Positions 7,117-10,391 of a stretch of 10,391 bases of DNA are shown one piece after another. The notes under the pieces were generated by a model. That model had not been told where the DNA came from, made no database searches, and was given only the letters and a program-made list of their open reading frames with translations. The first letter of the stretch is position 1. Each line of letters opens with the position of its first letter. The DNA comes from Ardenticatenia bacterium (GTDB lineage: Bacteria > Chloroflexota > Anaerolineae > Aggregatilineales > Ch27). Position numbers and translations under genes: made by a program. The DNA is taken from positions 1 to 10,391 of the forward strand of contig JALSTC010000557.1 of the NCBI GenBank assembly GCA_026983935.1. The letters are read 5' to 3'.

Positions 7117-7144
7117 ATTATATACAATTTATTGTGTATGTCAA
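7117..7144 (-). promoter_or_regulatory. Predicted sigma-70-type promoter of csoR-copZ-copA
   Basis: On the minus strand, a perfect -35 TTGACA (7144-7139) and a perfect -10 TATAAT (7122-7117) are separated by 16 bp of AT-rich DNA. The expected start of transcription is near 7108-7110, leaving a leader of about 40 nt that contains the operator. A consensus-strength promoter under tight repression fits a copper-inducible operon. Confidence 0.8.
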
Positions 7145-7149
7145 GCGTG

Positions 7150-7178
7150 TTGCTCCCACTCAAATCCGGGCATACAAT
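7150..7178 (+). promoter_or_regulatory. Candidate promoter of the UgpB-like transporter operon
   Basis: TACAAT (7173-7178) is a good -10 box, 17 bp after TTGCTC (7150-7155), which matches only half of the -35 consensus. The distance to the start codon (about 35 nt after the expected transcription start) is suitable. The weak -35 suggests a need for an activator. An exact 10-bp palindrome, ATATGCATAT (7177-7186), overlaps the end of the -10 box and could be an operator. Confidence 0.35.
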
Positions 7179-7220
7179 ATGCATATCGTAGTAATCCTGT
7201 TACCTGCAAAGGAGAGAGAA

Positions 7221-8513
7221 ATGAAGAGCCGTGTGCTGATCCTGCTTGTGATAGCAAGCATCTGCCTGACAAGTGTCGGCAGCCTGGCCGCCCAGGATGT
7301 CACTGAGATTGAATTCTATTACCCCGTCGCGGTAGATGCCCCCATTGCCGATATCATCAACGGTTACATTGCCGACTTTGAAGCGGAAAACCCTGACATT
7401 CATGTGGTTCCGGTTTTTGCCGGTGGGTACGGTGATACCATGACCGCCATCATGACCACCATTGACGGCGGAGGCGAGCCCCCGGCAGTGGCCGTGCTGC
7501 TGGCGACAGCCCTTTATGACCTGATCAACGCCGATGTGATCGCCCCCCTCACGCCATATATTGACGCCATGGAAGACGGTGAAGCCTATCTGGACAGCTT
7601 CTTCCCGGCCTTCCTTGCCAATTCTTACTACGATGATCAGATATGGAGCCTGCCTTTCCAGCGCAGCGCGGTTGTGCTGTACTACAACGCCGATTTGTTC
7701 GAAGAGGCCGGGTTAGAGCCGCCCGATAGCTGGCAGGCGCTGGCCGAGGCTGCTCAGACGCTGACCGTACGCGAAGGCGACGAAGTCACACGCTGGGGCA
7801 TCGAATGGCCGTCCGGCTGGCCATACTGGCTTTTCCAACCGCTGGCCATTGGCGCGGGCCAGAACATTGTGGGAGAGAGCGATACCGAAGTCATCTTTGA
7901 CGACCCGGCAGTGATTGATGCCGTCCAGTTTTACATTGACCTCTCCGCTGTCTACGAAGCCACCCCGCCCGGCGTGCAGGCCGTCTGGGGACAGGCCCCG
8001 ACCGACTTTGCCAGCGGCGGCGCAGCGATGATTGTGCATTCAACGGGCAGTCTGCGGGGCATCCTCGAACAGGCCGATTTTGAGGTCGGCGTGATGCCTC
8101 TTCCGGGCAAAGAGCCGGGAACCTATGCCACAGTCCCCGGCGGCGGCAACCTGTATATTTTCTCCGGCGTGCCGCAAGAGGAACAGGACGCGGCCTGGCG
8201 GTTCATCGAGTTCCTGACTCAGCCCGAACGGGCGGCTGACTGGAGCATCCAGACCGGCTACATTGCTTCCCGTCAGGATGCATACGAGACCGAAGCCATG
8301 CAGGAATACCTGGCGGAAGTTCCCCAGGCCGCGATGACCCGTGACGCGCTGCAATACGCACAGGCTGAACTCTCCGTGCAAAATCTGGGCGAGGTGCGTA
8401 ACATTTTCCATGACTACCTGCAGCGAGCTTACAACGGAGAAATGACGCCAGCGGAGGCAATGGCTGCCGCGCAGGCAGAAGCTGATGCCGCACTGGAGCC
8501 GTTCCGCGAATAA
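7221..8513 (+). CDS. ugpB: UgpB-like extracellular solute-binding protein of a CUT1 ABC importer
   Basis: A secreted 430-residue binding protein (solute-binding family 1) that captures substrate outside the membrane and delivers it to the two permeases encoded next. Residues 1-24 form a signal peptide, with cleavage probable after SLAA. Cys15 does not sit in a proper lipobox, so it is probably not a lipoprotein. Compared from memory with E. coli UgpB, many segments match in order: AENPDIHVVPVF (55-66), LPFQRSAVVLYYNADLF (144-160), the SGWPYW pair Trp200/Trp203 (UgpB has SGWQGW, implicated in glycerol-3-phosphate contact), STGSLRGI (274-281), GVMPLPG (290-296), FLTQPERAADW (331-341) and QTGYIASRQDAY (344-355). 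The substrate could be glycerol-3-phosphate, a glycerophosphodiester, or a sugar in a related subgroup. The start at 7221 has AAGGAG 8 nt upstream and opens the signal peptide; the frame extends further upstream without a matching sequence. Confidence 0.85.
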   Translation: MKSRVLILLVIASICLTSVGSLAAQDVTEIEFYYPVAVDAPIADIINGYIADFEAENPDIHVVPVFAGGYGDTMTAIMTTIDGGGEPPAVAVLLATALYDLINADVIAPLTPYIDAMEDGEAYLDSFFPAFLANSYYDDQIWSLPFQRSAVVLYYNADLFEEAGLEPPDSWQALAEAAQTLTVREGDEVTRWGIEWPSGWPYWLFQPLAIGAGQNIVGESDTEVIFDDPAVIDAVQFYIDLSAVYEATPPGVQAVWGQAPTDFASGGAAMIVHSTGSLRGILEQADFEVGVMPLPGKEPGTYATVPGGGNLYIFSGVPQEEQDAAWRFIEFLTQPERAADWSIQTGYIASRQDAYETEAMQEYLAEVPQAAMTRDALQYAQAELSVQNLGEVRNIFHDYLQRAYNGEMTPAEAMAAAQAEADAALEPFRE

Positions 8514-8545
8514 CATCACGACCGCAGGACTGTATCAATCAGATC

Positions 8546-8575
8546 GGGGCGCTCCGCAAAACCGTGGAGCGCCCC
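8546..8575 (+). promoter_or_regulatory. Strong intercistronic hairpin after the binding-protein gene
   Basis: GGGGCGCTCC (8546-8555) and GGAGCGCCCC (8566-8575) are exact inverted repeats. Two more pairs (one G-U) extend the stem to 12 bp around an AAAACC loop. No T-run follows, so it is not a standard terminator. In malE-malF-type operons a hairpin at this place protects the 3' end of the binding-protein message so that it is made in excess over the permeases. The same role is likely here. Confidence 0.6.
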
Positions 8576-8602
8576 ATGTATACCCTCGGGAATCAATGAG
8601 CC

Positions 8603-9508
8603 ATGACTTCTACTGTCTTGCCTCCGGGTAAGCCCCGCCACTTCAATGCCCTGCCCTATCTGTTGATCCTGCCGACGGCGGTTTTCGTCGCACTCTTCAC
8701 CGCCTGGCCAACGCTGCTTTCCGTCTATCAGAGTCTCTTTCGCCAGCGCCTGAACATCGCACGTTTCCGCGAGCCAACATTTATCGGGCTGGATAATTAC
8801 ATCACCCTGTTCAGTGATGAACGATTCCGCAACGTGCTGGGCAACACCATCCTTTACGTCGTCGGTACTGTGCCGGTCAGCATTGCGCTGGCCTTTCTCT
8901 TTGCGCTGCTCATTAACCGACGGCTGCGGGGAGTCGGGCTGGCCCGACTCGCCTTCTTCTATCCGACTGTGCTGCCCATGGTCAGCGCGGCGACCATCTG
9001 GATGTTTTTCTTCACCCCGGACTACGGCCTGTTCAACACGGCCCTCAGCACCATCGGCTATCGGGGACCGCAAAACTGGACGGCCAACCCGGATCTGGCG
9101 CTGATCTCGGTGATGATCGTCGCCATCTGGAAAAATGCCGGATATTACATGATCTTCTACCTGGCCGGGCTGCAAGCGCTGCCCTCCGATGTATTTGAAG
9201 CCGCAGCGCTGGACGGCGCAAACTGGTTTCAGACGCTGACCCGCATCACTTTTCCCCTGCTCCGGCGTACCACCTTGTTCATCAGCACGATCGCTGTGAT
9301 CGGGGCCTTTCAGACCGTTGATCACATCTTTGTCCTGACGGAAGGTGGCCCCAGCCGCGCCAGCACCGTTCTGCTGTATGAGCTGTATCAGAAGCGCTTT
9401 GAAAACTTTGACATCGGCCAGTCGGCTGCTATCACCGTGATTCTGGTTGGTGTCCTGCTGATCTTCACCGTGACAAATTTCATGCTCTCCGAGCGCCGGG
9501 GGGAATAG
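8603..9508 (+). CDS. ugpA: CUT1 ABC transporter permease, UgpA-like
   Basis: A 301-residue inner-membrane permease of the MalF/UgpA type with six likely helices (about 17-37, 82-104, 114-137, 166-188, 223-240, 272-294). The EAA loop that docks the ATPase is intact: EAAALDGANWFQTLTRITFP (199-218). The C-terminal segment VLTEGGPSRASTVLLYELYQ (244-263) is characteristic of this subfamily. It should form a heterodimer with the next gene's product. The start at 8603 has no strong Shine-Dalgarno; only GGGAA about 11 nt upstream and GAG at -5 are visible. It follows the binding-protein gene by 89 nt and precedes the second permease by 4 nt. The Ugp assignment rests mainly on the binding protein; sugar specificity cannot be excluded. 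Confidence 0.85.
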   Translation: MTSTVLPPGKPRHFNALPYLLILPTAVFVALFTAWPTLLSVYQSLFRQRLNIARFREPTFIGLDNYITLFSDERFRNVLGNTILYVVGTVPVSIALAFLFALLINRRLRGVGLARLAFFYPTVLPMVSAATIWMFFFTPDYGLFNTALSTIGYRGPQNWTANPDLALISVMIVAIWKNAGYYMIFYLAGLQALPSDVFEAAALDGANWFQTLTRITFPLLRRTTLFISTIAVIGAFQTVDHIFVLTEGGPSRASTVLLYELYQKRFENFDIGQSAAITVILVGVLLIFTVTNFMLSERRGE

Positions 9509-9512
9509 ACCC

Positions 9513-10391
9513 ATGAGCGAAGCCATCCAGACCACTGAACTCACCGAAAGCCGCCGGACAAAAAGCATTACCGAGCGCATTGGCTACTGGCTGTCGGTCG
9601 CCGTGACCTTCATTCTGGCAGCGCTATGGGCCATCCCTGTGGTGTGGGCATTCATCGCCTCAACACGTCCGGCTGCCGATCCGATCGGACGCGGCGACGT
9701 CTGGTTCAGCCATGCCCTGACACTGGAAAACTACCAGACCGCCTGGTCACTGGCCCCGTTCAATCTGTATTACGGTACAACTATCCTGGTCGTTGTGACC
9801 ATTCTGGCCGTGCAGTTCGTCACGATCACGCTGGCCGGGTTTGCTTTTGCTCACTATCGCTTTGCTGGTAAACGGTGGCTGTTCTTCTTCGTCCTGCTGC
9901 AAATGATGATCCCTACCACAGCGCTGCTGGCCCCAAACTTCGCCACGATTCGAGCGCTGGGGTTGTATGACAACCGGCTGGCAATTGCGATCCCGTATTT
10001 TGGCTCGGCGTTCGGAACGTTCCTGATGCGGCAGGCCTTTCTGGAAGTACCGCGCGACTTGGTGGATGCGGGCATCATTGATGGCTGCCGCTGGTGGCAA
10101 CTTCTGCGACATGTCTACCTGCCGCCATCAATCCCGACTCTGATCGCCTTTGGGCTGTCCTCGGCAAGCTGGCACTGGAACGAATTCCTCTGGCCGCTGA
10201 TCGTCACAAGCAGCGAAACCAGCCGCCCCCTGACGGCGGGATTGGTGCGCTTTACACAACTGGGCGAAATCGGGGCACGCTGGTCACTGCTGACCGCCGC
10301 CACATTGATGGTTGCTGCGCCGCTGTTCATCATGTTCTTGATCTTTCAGCGGCGGTTCATCCAGAGCTTCTTGCATTCGGGGATCAAATAA
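9513..10391 (+). CDS. ugpE: CUT1 ABC transporter permease, UgpE-like
   Basis: A 292-residue permease of the MalG/UgpE type, complete, with TAA as the last three bases of the window. Likely helices are at about 27-50, 87-112, 121-143, 155-172, 207-229 and 257-279. NFATIRALGLYDNRLAIAIP (142-161) and WNEFLWPLIVT (222-232) are typical, and the end QRRFIQSFLHSGIK resembles the UgpE C-terminus. The ATPase-docking loop is DLVDAGIIDGCRWWQLLRHV (182-201). DAG replaces the usual EAA, but Asp190-Gly191 is kept. Four bases separate it from the upstream permease stop, and a G-run (GGGGGGAA) serves as a ribosome-binding site, so translation is probably coupled. The ATP-hydrolysing subunit, if encoded nearby, would be beyond the right edge. 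Confidence 0.87.
   Translation: MSEAIQTTELTESRRTKSITERIGYWLSVAVTFILAALWAIPVVWAFIASTRPAADPIGRGDVWFSHALTLENYQTAWSLAPFNLYYGTTILVVVTILAVQFVTITLAGFAFAHYRFAGKRWLFFFVLLQMMIPTTALLAPNFATIRALGLYDNRLAIAIPYFGSAFGTFLMRQAFLEVPRDLVDAGIIDGCRWWQLLRHVYLPPSIPTLIAFGLSSASWHWNEFLWPLIVTSSETSRPLTAGLVRFTQLGEIGARWSLLTAATLMVAAPLFIMFLIFQRRFIQSFLHSGIK

Noticed and set aside
7053..7220. An upstream extension of the binding-protein frame by 56 codons
   Set aside because: It would cover the divergent promoters and put the signal peptide in the interior. The ATG at 7221 has a strong AAGGAG and opens a proper signal peptide.
7257..7272. Cys15 of the binding protein as a lipoprotein attachment site
   Set aside because: The residue before the cysteine is Ile rather than Gly, Ala or Ser, and a normal signal-peptidase I site follows at SLAA.
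8516..9580. A 354-codon minus-strand frame opposite the first permease
   Set aside because: It is the in-register shadow of a clear ABC permease, with a very polar, low-complexity translation and no promoter or ribosome-binding site.

Overview
The window comes from a bacterial chromosome of moderately high GC. Two blocks of genes diverge from a 152-base spacer at about 7069-7220. Everything left of the spacer is on the minus strand and everything right of it is on the plus strand. The style of LysRS, the M3 peptidase and the UgpB-like transporter set suggests Chloroflexota (Anaerolineae or relatives). That is an inference from remembered sequence style and has not been tested by search. There are no mobile elements, CRISPR arrays, tRNAs or rRNAs.

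Left block, 3' to 5' along the minus strand: lysS (class II lysyl-tRNA synthetase, cut by the window edge), an M3-family oligoendopeptidase 6 nt upstream of it, a clear intrinsic terminator, and greA. The greA gene has its own near-consensus promoter and a leader of about 135 nt that contains two terminator-like hairpins. The next unit is a compact copper-resistance operon, csoR-copZ-copA: a Cu(I)-sensing repressor, a small copper chaperone and a P1B-type Cu(I)-exporting ATPase. It is driven by a promoter with perfect TTGACA and TATAAT boxes and a CsoR-type G/C-tract operator just downstream of the predicted start of transcription. Copper binding by CsoR should release repression; CopZ would then carry Cu(I) to CopA for export.

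Right block, plus strand: a CUT1-type ABC importer made of a secreted UgpB-like solute-binding protein, a strong intercistronic hairpin, and two permeases resembling UgpA and UgpE. The binding protein retains the SGWxxW element of glycerol-3-phosphate-binding UgpB, so a glycerophosphate or glycerophosphodiester substrate is a reasonable guess. No ATPase is present in the window.

I see no evidence of an undescribed multi-gene system. The observations most worth checking are in the RNA and regulatory DNA: the greA leader, the csoR promoter/operator, and the intercistronic hairpins. In several minus-strand hairpins the only imperfect pair becomes G-U in the minus-strand RNA but A-C in the plus-strand RNA, which supports their function in the annotated direction.
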